Source: Pirellulaceae bacterium (lineage in GTDB: Bacteria; Planctomycetota; Planctomycetia; Pirellulales; Pirellulaceae). From it: a stretch of DNA of 32,497 nt. The stretch's first letter is position 1, and each line of letters opens with the position of its first letter. Positions 1 through 7,606 of this stretch are shown here, one piece after another. Both the position numbers and the translations under genes were made by a program. The DNA lies in the NCBI GenBank assembly GCA_013002105.1, contig JABDKS010000684.1, forward strand, positions 1 through 32,497. The letters are read 5' to 3'. The notes beneath the pieces were generated by a model. The model was not told where the DNA came from. It ran no database searches and saw only the letters and a list, made by a program, of their open reading frames with translations.

Positions 1-181
1 TCCCCAACCAGGGATTCAGCCGTTTCCCAGACGGACGCTGCCATCGCTGCAGCGTCCCCGTCGTGATCGGGCACGACCCGATGAGGATCACGACCGAAGC
101 GAAACTCCGCAGCCTGGCGATGCAAAAAATAACGAAGCGCCACCAAGGTTCCCGCAGCCCGCAGCGCCGTTGATCGAAGTC
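1..181. other. Unassigned window edge, open in several frames, with hairpins
   Basis: No confident gene. Three frames stay open for most of this stretch: two forward frames ending in stops at 171-173 and 182-184, and one reverse frame running off the window edge. The reverse frame has the most protein-like composition but no ATG near its upstream end. DNA structure is strong. Positions 33-41 pair perfectly with 49-57 (9-bp stem, 7-nt loop). Positions 60-68 pair with 86-94 (9-bp stem), and an alternative inner stem joins 66-71 to 77-82. This could be the 3' part of a gene cut by the window or a structured dispersed repeat. I cannot decide between them. Confidence 0.3.
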
Positions 182-287
182 TAGAGCATTTTTACTTAAT
201 ACGTGGGATCAATCGTAGGCCAGGACCTGTCCTGGCACAGCTGCGTCAGGACAGGTCCTGGCCTACGAGAAAACTAAAATTGCTCTA
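182..287. repeat. 106-bp palindromic MITE-like element
   Basis: The core is a perfect 21-bp inverted repeat (214-234 and 247-267) around a 12-nt loop. The arms contain AGGACAGGTCCTGGCC. The outer ends are also inverted: TAGAGCA at 182-188 matches TGCTCTA at 281-287, and the adjoining A/T-rich bases are partly complementary. It has no coding capacity. A half-copy of the arm lies at 7558-7579, which supports a dispersed repeat over a one-off terminator. The overall form, two nested inverted ends without a gene, resembles a miniature inverted-repeat element. No clear target-site duplication was seen. Confidence 0.6.
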
Positions 288-320
288 AGTGGTGTCATCG
301 TCACTGCGGCAGGTCACTGG

Positions 321-1244
321 TTATGCCAGAGCGGCTCGCAACTCGCGGTGCGCGTCGGGGATGTTTTTGTACGGTTTCTCGTCTTCGTATTCCAGAATGA
401 CGAAACCTTGGTAGCCGGCATCCTTCAAGATTTTGCCGATGCGGGGCAGGTCCGCATCGAATTGCTCGCCTGCCGGATTCCTCATGCTTACTTTGACCTG
501 CACGTTCACGGCATAGGGGATGCATCGTTGCAGGTCTGCGTAGGGGTCGTCGCTGACAAAGTTTCCCGTATCCAAATTGATTCCGACCCAAGGGCTATCG
601 ATCCGCTCCATGATTTGGATCATTTGATCGGCCGTCAATTTGCCATGGTTTTCGACGCCCAAAAAGATTCCTTTGTTGGCGGCGTGTTTTGCACATTGAT
701 TGATCGCACCGGCGGCTTCATCTAAACGCTGTGGGTTTTGTGCAAGTTGTTGTCCGGTTCCGGCAAAGAACCGAATGTGGGGCGCGCCCAGCAGAGCGGC
801 TCGATCGATCCAAGCGATTGCGAGTTCGATTTCTCGATCCAGATTCGGGCCCTTTCCGACCGTAAAATTATTACCGATGGCCGTGCCGCTGATCGTGATG
901 CCGCGGGTAAAGGCTTCGCGTTTTAGATCACGGAAATAGGTGTCATTGGCATCGGGTTGGAAAAAGTAACTGGACAATTCGGCCGCGTCGAATTCGTTGT
1001 CGACGCAGTAGTCCAAAAAACCGACCATGTCGATCGGTTTGCCGTCGGCGGCTTGTTTTTGCGATTTGCCCTTTTTGAATGCGAAGTAATCACGCAAGGA
1101 ATAGGCTGCAAGCCCGACTTGGAATCGTGGCGGCCCCGAACGCTCGATGGGACCTCGAGCCAAAGCGGAATCGAAATTACAGGCCGTGTCAGCGGCGATT
1201 GTCATGCTGGCGGCGGAGAGTTGGATAAAATCTCGTCTTCGCAT
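321..1244 (-). CDS. Exported TIM-barrel protein, sugar phosphate isomerase/epimerase-like (AP endonuclease 2 family)
   Basis: The 307-residue product begins MRRRDFIQLSAAS, a twin-arginine (Tat) signal of the kind common on planctomycete exported enzymes, so it probably acts outside the cytoplasm. The rest fits the xylose-isomerase-like TIM barrel: GLAAYSLRD near residues 44-52, then metal-ligand-type acidic residues in GVENHG (Glu198), NLDTGNF (Asp225) and VILEYEDE (Glu285). These families usually isomerise or epimerise sugars using a divalent metal; the substrate here is unknown. The reading frame stays open upstream to 1391, but that extension is a low-complexity Thr-Arg-Pro-Ser-Pro run read from tandem repeats. 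I therefore place the start at the ATG of MRRRDF. It is transcribed away from the cyclase-like gene. Confidence 0.85.
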   Translation of the reverse strand: MRRRDFIQLSAASMTIAADTACNFDSALARGPIERSGPPRFQVGLAAYSLRDYFAFKKGKSQKQAADGKPIDMVGFLDYCVDNEFDAAELSSYFFQPDANDTYFRDLKREAFTRGITISGTAIGNNFTVGKGPNLDREIELAIAWIDRAALLGAPHIRFFAGTGQQLAQNPQRLDEAAGAINQCAKHAANKGIFLGVENHGKLTADQMIQIMERIDSPWVGINLDTGNFVSDDPYADLQRCIPYAVNVQVKVSMRNPAGEQFDADLPRIGKILKDAGYQGFVILEYEDEKPYKNIPDAHRELRAALA

Positions 1245-1260
1245 TGGAGTACTCTGTGAT

Positions 1261-1329
1261 GGGCGCGTGGGTGATGGGCGCGTGGGTGATGGGCGTGTGG
1301 GTGATGGGCGCGTGGGTGTTGGGCGTGTG
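1261..1329. repeat. 15-bp tandem repeat, about 4.6 copies
   Basis: The unit GGGCGCGTGGGTGAT repeats four times (1261-1320) with C/T and A/T variants, then a partial copy follows. It lies directly upstream of the start of the leftward TIM-barrel gene. Read on the reverse strand it keeps frame and would encode repeated TRPSP units, which creates a spurious N-terminal extension. It could vary in copy number by replication slippage and so change the spacing between that gene and its upstream signals. Confidence 0.85.
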
Positions 1330-1446
1330 ATTTGTCCAGTACGCTTACCTGGCCACCAAGATACTCGCTGGCCGATACGATCGACAGTCACTTGGACCGG
1401 CGAGTCGTGCCCACCCAGGTAGCAACCCTCTGGTTTTTTGATTGGA

Positions 1447-3375
1447 ATGAATTCACCGCTTCGTGAACGAGCCCGGACCGCGCTGGATCAATTACGTCGC
1501 GAATTGTTGGCCGAGCGAGTGGACGCTGGTCACTGGGTCGGCGAGCTTGCCGCGTCGTCGCTGAGCACGGCCACCGCGATCAGTGCGATGTCGTCCGTCG
1601 TGATCCATCATCAAGAAAGTGGCGATCAATGGTCGGATCTGATCGGTCGCGGCATCGACTTTCTGCGCAGCCAACAGAATGGTGACGGTTGATTTGGCGA
1701 TACCGATCGTAGCCACAGCAATATCGCAACGAGTTATCTGGTGTTGGCGGCGTCGTCGTTGGCGAAAAAGTCGATCGGTCAGTCGCTTGACCCATCCCAA
1801 CTGCAGTCTTTGCAACGCTATATCGATCGAGCGGGGGGCATGGAGGGTTTGCGGCAGCGGTATGGCAAGGACAAGACATTCGTGATTCCGATCATGTCCA
1901 ATTTGGCGATCGCTGAATTGGTCGATTGGGACGACGTGCAAGCGCTGCCATTCGAAGCGGCGGTGTTTCCGCAATCGATGTATCGCCTGTTAAGAATGCC
2001 GGTCGTCAGTTACGCGATTCCAGCGCTCGTTGCGATCGGTCAGGCACGACACTTTCATGGCAAGAAGGCTTTTGCACCGGTGCGTTGGATACGCAGTGCA
2101 TCGGTACGGCCAGCGATGAATGTGCTGGTACGGATGCAACCCGAAAGCGGTGGTTATCTGGAGGCGACTCCATTGACATCGTTCGTTGTTATGAGCTTGG
2201 CGGCGACGGGGCGATTTGATCACAGTGTCGTTACCAACGGGCTACGTTTTTTGCGCGCGTCGATTCGCGATGACGGCAGTTGGCCAATCGATACGAACTT
2301 GGCGACGTGGGTGACATCGTTGGCCGTCCATGGCTTGGCGTGCGATCCACAAGACGACGGGACCTGGTGCAGCGAATCGCTGGTGAAATGGCAGCTGGCG
2401 TGTCAGCATACCGAGCGACATCCGTACACCGGCGCGAGACCGGGTGGTTGGGGGTGGACCGATCTGAGCGGGGCAGTGCCCGACAGCGACGACACACCGG
2501 CAGCCATCTTGGCACTACGTTATCAGCGGCGCCTGGTCGAACCGGAGTTACAGTCACGAATCGACGAAGCGATCGCGGTAGGTTGCGACTGGCTTGATGC
2601 GTTGCAGAATCGTAACGGTGGCTGGCCCACTTTTTGTCGCGGTTGGGGCAAGCTGCCTTTTGACCGCAGCAGCACGGATTTGACCGCACACGCATTACGG
2701 GCGCTGGGCAGCGGTGTGGATTCAAAGCGGGAACGCAACGCAAAACGTTTTTTGAGTTCAACGCAGCGGCCTGACGGGGCGTGGTTGCCGCTTTGGTTTG
2801 GCAATCAGGATTTACCCGACGAGACGAACCCGGTGTACGGGACCTCACGTGTATTGATCGCGGGGTGTGTTGATCGGGCGGCGATGGGGCGGGCTCGGGA
2901 CTTTCTGATTTCGCAACAGAACGCCGACGGTGGCTGGGGGGGCGGAATCTCACTGAAGCCAAAAATGGAGGCACTGGGAGACGATTTCATCGGGAAATGC
3001 TTCGACGGATTGCTCAGCAGTGTCGAAGAAACGGCTTTGGCGGTCGAAGCGTTATCGACAATCGTTCTGTTGGAGCGAGACTTTCAGGGTGTTTCCGGAG
3101 TTAAATCGGTTTGTGATGCCGAGAAAGTCCCGACCTACGGCGAATCCGACTTAGGCGGTGGGAAGAGTGACCCTTGGGCGGCTATAATTCCAGGCGTCGA
3201 ATTTTTGCTTCGCAGCGTCGATGACAAGCGGCATCGTGCCCCTTGGCCGATCGGGTTTTATTTTGCAAAACTTTGGTACCACGAACGCCTCTATCCACTG
3301 GTCTTTGCCGCCGCCGCATTGGGAAAGTATCTCAGGGCGACCGCGGAAACCCACAATCCGGATTGGCCGAGATAG
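1447..3375 (+). pseudogene. Squalene-hopene-cyclase-like terpene cyclase with an in-frame TGA at codon 82
   Basis: One frame runs from the ATG at 1447 to the stop at 3373-3375 (642 codons before the stop, a normal length for bacterial squalene-hopene cyclases), broken only by TGA at 1690-1692. The stop falls inside a QW-type repeat: QNGDG, stop, FGDTDRS, where the family normally has Gly. GGA to TGA, one base, would explain it. Downstream, family features are intact: the catalytic acid motif DSDDT (about residues 346-350, the DxDD box), and QW repeats such as QNRNGGW and QQNADGGWGG. These enzymes cyclise squalene or related polyprenes by protonation, usually membrane-associated. The adjacent prenyl synthase could supply substrate. 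If the TGA is real, the product is an 81-residue stub unless translation restarts, for example near 1741. A sequencing error or a recent mutation are both possible. Confidence 0.8.
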
Positions 3376-3390
3376 GGCGACGAATTGGAC

Positions 3391-3422
3391 GCGACATATA
3401 CGGCGCGACCTATACGGTGCGA
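3391..3422. repeat. 14-bp direct repeat in the cyclase / prenyl synthetase gap
   Basis: GCGACATATACGGC (3391-3404) is followed at once by GCGACCTATACGGT (3405-3418) and the first bases of a third unit. Twelve of the 14 positions match. It sits just after the cyclase-like stop, within the 211-bp gap before the prenyl synthetase gene. It might be a regulator site or chance; nothing else was recognised in that gap. Confidence 0.4.
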
Positions 3423-3574
3423 GGATTTTGTCGCTTTGAAACAGGACGTCACGACTCGGACGCTACAACGATGACACAGCGTCAACTTTGCCGGCCCAAT
3501 TACCGGTGTTGATCCAACAAGTACACTGCATCACGCGAGCCACACGCTTTACTATCCCCCCCTGAGTTACCACC

Positions 3575-3580
3575 GAGGTA
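3575..3580 (+). promoter_or_regulatory. Ribosome-binding site supporting a TTG start
   Basis: GAGGTA lies 6 nt before the TTG at 3587 (GAGG itself ends 8 nt before it). No in-frame ATG occurs until residue 62 of the protein, so this site is the main support for the TTG start of the DUF116-polyprenyl synthetase gene. Confidence 0.55.
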
Positions 3581-3586
3581 AGCGGT

Positions 3587-5509
3587 TTGTCGACCGGATT
3601 GAGCCCTTCTGAAACTACATCTGCTACCACGAACGGTTCGGCCGCCGGTGGCAAGTCGTCGCGTCGCAAGACGAGTCATCTGAAAGATGTCCCGGAAACA
3701 TTGGAATTGCGTGAGAGCTTGCGTGCCCGGTGTGACGAGATAGCGTCACGTCTACCACGTGACGTCCCGATGACCAAAGACGAGATGGAGCAGGTAGCCC
3801 GTCGCGCGTTGGAGGAAGCCGATCTGCCCGAAGGTTACTTGGGGTGGATGATGGTGATGATCAGCGGTGCGTTTTGGCGCGAGTCGTTGCAAAGCGTTCC
3901 ACCGGAGCGTCGGTTGTTCTTGTTGCCGCACTGTTTAAAGCATGCTGAGGGGTGTCCGGCCGAGTACGATCAGTTCGGAATGAATTGCAAAGAATGCGGT
4001 GCTTGCAGTATCGCCGACTTTCGCTCTTTGGCCGAAGAGATGGGGTACCGGGTGTTGGTTGCCGAAGGTTCGCCGGTCGTGATGAAAATCATTGTCGGCG
4101 GTTATGTCGATGCAGTCGTCGGCGTGGCTTGCCTGAATGTTTTGGAGAAAGCAATCGACAAGGTGTTGTTGGCGGGCATTCCGTGCATGGCGGTGCCGTT
4201 GTTAAGCAGCGACTGTCGCAATACAAAAGTCGACGAGTCTTGGGTCGACGAGATGATTCGTGTTCCCTACGTACCGGCAGCGAAAAAGACGAAGAGCTAC
4301 GTCCACTTGATGCGTGCAGCGAGTGACCTTTTCAAAACTGAGAGTTTGGATCGGTTGTCGCCGCGACTGCGAGCTCAAGAACCGCTCGGTGACGTTGCCG
4401 CCACGATTGATTCTGTGAAAAACATGGACACGATCGCTGCTACCGAGCATATCGCGTACGATTTCTTGGCGCGGGGCGGAAAACATTCTCGACCGTTTAT
4501 CACCCTGGCCGCTTACGACGCGATGAAGGGTGGCGCGTGCTCCGAAGCCAACGGTGATGATGCGATCGCCGGCATCCCTGATTCGGTTTGTCGGGCGGCG
4601 ATGAGTATTGAGACGTTCCATAAAGCCAGCTTGGTTCACGATGACATCGAAGACGACGATGCCTATCGCTATGGTCAACAGGCGGTGCACCGTCGATTCG
4701 GCGTTCCCACCGCGATCAACGTTGGCGACTATCTGATTGGCCTGGGGTACCGTCTGCTAAGTCGCAGCGACGATGGCGATCAAGTCCCTCCGGAAGCCCG
4801 CGTCGATGTTTTGGATTCGTTAGCATCCGCTCACTTGCGTTTGGCCGAAGGCCAGGGCGCGGAGCTATTGTGGCGTGATACGGAGGATCGTCGTTTAACG
4901 CCGCTGGATGCGCTGAAGGTTTATGCATTGAAGACGTCGCCCGCATTTGAGGCGGCATTGTTCAGTGGGATTCGGATGGCTGGCGATGCTGAGCCTTATC
5001 GTGATGCGATTCGTAAGTTCAGCCGCAATTTGGGCGTCGCGTTCCAGATCTTGAACGACCTGGGTGATTTTTGCGGCGATGATAGTAACAAGTTGTCTGT
5101 CGGCGGTGACGTCATCGGCGGTCGGCCGACCGTGCTCTGGGCACTCGCTTTGGATGCACTGGATCCGTCCGGTCGCGACGAACTGATCGGACTGGCAGAT
5201 GCTAATTGTGGTTTGACGGATCAGGAGCGATTGCATCGCGTTCGTCAGATTTATCATTCCACCGGCGTTTTTGATACCGCCATGCTGTTGGTCGACAAAC
5301 ACCAGGAGCGAGCCGAGAAAATTGCAGATGACTTAGAGCCCGATGCCCTGCGACGTCTGTTCTACTTTATGGTCGACACGGTTTTGGAGCGTCCGGAGAT
5401 CCCGCAGCCGTCGGTGGTGTCGTTAGGAGTGGCCGCACCAAATGGCGTGATAGCGTCGGGGACCGTGTCGTCTCATTCCACTTCACAAGATCCGGCGAAT
5501 CAGGGCTAA
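3587..5509 (+). CDS. DUF116 domain fused to a polyprenyl diphosphate synthase
   Basis: The 640-residue product has two parts. After a Ser/Thr-rich start, residues about 40-255 look like DUF116: a cysteine-rich segment LLPHCLKHAEGC...NCKECGAC (Cys116, 123, 134, 137, 140), which may bind a metal or Fe-S cluster. Residues about 270-620 are a trans-isoprenyl diphosphate synthase: GGKHSRP (297-303), the first Asp-rich motif HDDIEDDD (351-358) and the second region QILNDLGDF (487-495). The family extends allylic diphosphates with isopentenyl diphosphate, using Mg2+ held by both Asp-rich motifs. The second motif here reads NDLGD where DDxxD is usual, so Asn490 replaces the first Asp. The stop is 20 bp from the next gene, suggesting an operon. 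Chain length and the DUF116 role are unknown. Confidence 0.88.
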   Translation: MSTGLSPSETTSATTNGSAAGGKSSRRKTSHLKDVPETLELRESLRARCDEIASRLPRDVPMTKDEMEQVARRALEEADLPEGYLGWMMVMISGAFWRESLQSVPPERRLFLLPHCLKHAEGCPAEYDQFGMNCKECGACSIADFRSLAEEMGYRVLVAEGSPVVMKIIVGGYVDAVVGVACLNVLEKAIDKVLLAGIPCMAVPLLSSDCRNTKVDESWVDEMIRVPYVPAAKKTKSYVHLMRAASDLFKTESLDRLSPRLRAQEPLGDVAATIDSVKNMDTIAATEHIAYDFLARGGKHSRPFITLAAYDAMKGGACSEANGDDAIAGIPDSVCRAAMSIETFHKASLVHDDIEDDDAYRYGQQAVHRRFGVPTAINVGDYLIGLGYRLLSRSDDGDQVPPEARVDVLDSLASAHLRLAEGQGAELLWRDTEDRRLTPLDALKVYALKTSPAFEAALFSGIRMAGDAEPYRDAIRKFSRNLGVAFQILNDLGDFCGDDSNKLSVGGDVIGGRPTVLWALALDALDPSGRDELIGLADANCGLTDQERLHRVRQIYHSTGVFDTAMLLVDKHQERAEKIADDLEPDALRRLFYFMVDTVLERPEIPQPSVVSLGVAAPNGVIASGTVSSHSTSQDPANQG

Positions 5510-5529
5510 GAACCGTTAGAGTAAGTTTT

Positions 5530-6093
5530 ATGAGTGGCGCTATTTCTCGCGAGGACTCTCGCGTCAAAATCGAGAACCTTCTTGGGCAGTTTTACGGTGA
5601 ACCGGCTGGGTTTGCCCAACTGGGAGAATTCTGCAGCGTCTCCGAGGTGCCCGCCCCGTATGATCAACTGCTGGACCACCACAAACACATGACCGTGACG
5701 GTCGAATCGTACTATGGCGAGAAAGTAGACGTCGATGTTTATCGCACCAAGCGGGACGAAAACTGGTACGCCCGAGAGATCACACTGACGACTCAAGAGT
5801 CCAAGCGGGTGGTGCAATACGGAATCGTTCGCTTGAACACCGACGCGCTGAAGCCGGAAGTGTGGCGTCGAATCGAAAGCCAGGAAGTTCCCTTGGGGAG
5901 GGTGTTGATTGAGCACAACGTGTTGCGCGAAGTGCAGTTGTGTGAACTGTGGGAAGTTCGCGCGGGGCAGTGTTTGTCCAGTTTGCTACGGATCAAAAAT
6001 GGTGACACACTCTACGGGCGGACCGCGCTGATACTGTGCGATGGCGAACCGGCGATTGAATTGCTGGAAATCGTTACTCCTGTGCCACACTGA
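5530..6093 (+). CDS. Chorismate-lyase-like protein (UbiC / DUF98, Rv2949c-like fold)
   Basis: The 187-residue product has no signal peptide. It resembles the chorismate pyruvate-lyase/UTRA-like fold: AREITL (Arg82), QYGIVRLN (96-103), PLGRVLIEHN (121-130), YGRTALI (162-168) and a closing ELLEIV with Glu180. In UbiC an Arg, a Leu-Gly turn and a C-terminal Glu form the active site, and Arg82, the PLG turn and Glu180 sit in comparable order. If active it would cut chorismate into pyruvate and a hydroxybenzoate. The assignment is from remembered family motifs and is moderate. The start ATG follows the prenyl synthetase gene by 20 bp. Pairing an aromatic-acid maker with a prenyl chain maker hints at a prenylated aromatic product, but no UbiA-type transferase is visible here. 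Confidence 0.65.
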   Translation: MSGAISREDSRVKIENLLGQFYGEPAGFAQLGEFCSVSEVPAPYDQLLDHHKHMTVTVESYYGEKVDVDVYRTKRDENWYAREITLTTQESKRVVQYGIVRLNTDALKPEVWRRIESQEVPLGRVLIEHNVLREVQLCELWEVRAGQCLSSLLRIKNGDTLYGRTALILCDGEPAIELLEIVTPVPH

Positions 6094-6243
6094 TCAGCGG
6101 TCATGGTTTGTGCGTCGTGCCGATTTCAATTTTTCAAGATTTGAATCGTGGCGAACGTCGTTCCGACTTTTGCCGTGTCGTAATACGACTGCCGAGTCGT
6201 TTGAGGGCCGGTGGATTGATGCGACGTCCAATTTGACTCGATC

Positions 6244-6510
6244 AATCGGGCGTCTTGTGTTGCGGTGCGTGCAGCTTACAACCGGGGCTATCGCCCAAAC
6301 GGCTGGTATTTGATTTCCGATTTGAATCGATGAATCGGGCGTCTTGTGTTGCGGTGCGTGCACCTTACAACCGGGGCTATCGCCCAGACGGCTGGTATTT
6401 GATTTCCGATTTGAAACGATGAATCGGGCGTCTTGTGTTGCGGCTCGTGCAGCTTACAACCGGGGCTATCGCCCAAACGGCTGGTATTTGGTCTCCGATT
6501 TGAATCGATA
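6244..6510. repeat. Three tandem 89-bp repeats with degenerate flanking copies
   Basis: Units start at 6244, 6333 and 6422, each exactly 89 bp and nearly identical. Each starts AATCGGGCGTCTTGTGTTGC and contains CGGGGCTATCGCCC, which can fold into a short hairpin. A decayed partial copy follows from 6511 and another precedes from about 6220. There is no spacer between units, so it is not a CRISPR array. Short shadow frames are open across it on both strands but have no start or family signal. The 596-bp gap between the chorismate-lyase-like and TPR genes is largely made of this array. The remainder (6511-6690) should hold the TPR gene's promoter, but I could not fix one. Confidence 0.85.
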
Positions 6511-6690
6511 AATTGGCGATTTTGGGTCGCGGTTCGGTTCATTAACAAACCGTTGACGCGTTTTGCTACGCTTGAATTGAGATTAGACGCATCATTTGAT
6601 GTTGAGTGAGTCTGAATCATGCGGTTTCCCGCAAGCATTGTGCTTGTGAGCGAGACGAGTCCTCTGGATACCTGATCATCGGGGAAGTTT

Positions 6691-7509
6691 ATGTTTTCAA
6701 TTCGGCCGGGTTGCAGGATCTTGGTTTGTTTGGCGGTTATCGCTTCGGCCTCGTCAGTGGCGGTCCAATCTGCCTGGGGGCAAGATCCTGTCGCAGAAAC
6801 CAGTGGGGGGCCATCGGCAATGCAATTGCACGACAACGCAACCAGGGCGCTGCGTCGGGGCGATCGGGAAGCGGCGATCGCAGCGGCCGATCAAATGGTC
6901 AAACTGGAGCACCCGGATGCGGTCGTGTATCGGTTGGTCGGCGACATCTATCTGCGTGCGTCCAAGCCGGCGCTGGCCGTGGAAATGTTTGATCGTTATC
7001 TGAAAAAGCAACCTCAAGCGTTACCCGAGCTTTGGCAGCGCGGAATCGCGTTGTACTTCGCGGGGGATTACCGACGTGCCGCCGAACAGTTCCAGGTGCA
7101 TCGTAGAGTGAATCCGAATGATGTCGAAAATGCGGCCTGGCACTTTTTGTGTGTGGCAAAGGCGGAGGACTTCGAGGCGGCAAAGAAGAACGTCTTGCCT
7201 GCTCCAAACGATCCACGCATCCCGATGGCGGAGGTATTGGAGTTGTTAAAAACCGGTGATACTCAGTTGGTCATCGAACGCGTTGGCCAGACGCCCGAGG
7301 GGTCGCGTGACCGCGAGTCGGCTCAATTTTATGGTGACGTCTATCTCGGGCTGTACGCAGATGCAAAAGGGAACCTTGACCGCGCAACGCAGTGGATGGA
7401 GCGAGCAGCCAAAGATGCACCGCGACATTACATGGGGGATGTCGCCCGCGTTTACGCCGACTATCTACGTGAGCAGGCAAAGGCCACGTCACAGCCACCG
7501 AAGCGTTAG
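6691..7509 (+). CDS. Exported tetratricopeptide-repeat (TPR) protein
   Basis: The 272-residue product starts with a Sec-type signal: basic MFSIRPGCR, a hydrophobic stretch, then a likely cleavage around SAWG-QD (residues 27-32). Three helix-turn-helix TPR-like units follow, at about 43-75 (LRRGDREAAIAAADQM), 77-110 (YLRASKPALAVEMFDRYL) and 111-145 (YFAGDYRRAAEQFQVHRRV), with weaker ones toward the C-terminus. TPRs are protein-interaction scaffolds, so a periplasmic adaptor role is likely but the partner is unknown. GGGGAAG lies 3 nt before the ATG as a close ribosome-binding site. The gene stands alone and converges with the methyltransferase gene downstream. Confidence 0.82.
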   Translation: MFSIRPGCRILVCLAVIASASSVAVQSAWGQDPVAETSGGPSAMQLHDNATRALRRGDREAAIAAADQMVKLEHPDAVVYRLVGDIYLRASKPALAVEMFDRYLKKQPQALPELWQRGIALYFAGDYRRAAEQFQVHRRVNPNDVENAAWHFLCVAKAEDFEAAKKNVLPAPNDPRIPMAEVLELLKTGDTQLVIERVGQTPEGSRDRESAQFYGDVYLGLYADAKGNLDRATQWMERAAKDAPRHYMGDVARVYADYLREQAKATSQPPKR

Positions 7510-7557
7510 CATTTTGGCATGTGTTGTGGGTCAGAACGTGTCTGGTCGCGACTTTGT

Positions 7558-7579
7558 CAGGGCAGGTCCTGGCCTGCGA
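7558..7579. repeat. Half-copy of the palindromic element at 182-287
   Basis: The sequence CAGGGCAGGTCCTGGCCTGCGA matches the right arm of the first element (247-268) at all but two positions. The partner arm and the outer TAGAGCA ends are absent. It lies between the convergent TPR and methyltransferase genes, so it looks like a truncated copy or a simple one-arm relic. Confidence 0.6.
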
Positions 7580-7594
7580 TCACCGCACGGTGAT
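7579..7594. terminator. Possible bidirectional hairpin between convergent genes
   Basis: ATCACC (7579-7584) pairs with GGTGAT (7589-7594) around a 4-nt loop. Its place between two convergent stops suits a terminator. There is no T-tract on either side and the stem is short, so support is weak. Confidence 0.25.
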
Positions 7595-7606
7595 GGTCAT
7601 GCGACG

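Noticed and set aside
1245..1391. N-terminal extension of the TIM-barrel protein to 1391
   Set aside because: It is low-complexity sequence read from tandem repeats and would bury the Tat signal at residue 50.
1690..1692. TGA read as selenocysteine or as a reassigned sense codon
   Set aside because: The expected residue is Gly, not Cys or Sec, and TGA ends other genes in the window, so recoding is not supported.
2231..2974. Reverse-strand frame of 247 codons opposite the cyclase-like gene
   Set aside because: The composition is Arg/Pro/Ser-rich as expected of a shadow frame, while the forward frame holds DxDD and QW motifs.
6244..6510. Possible CRISPR array
   Set aside because: Repeats are contiguous 89-bp units with no unique spacers, and no cas gene is present.
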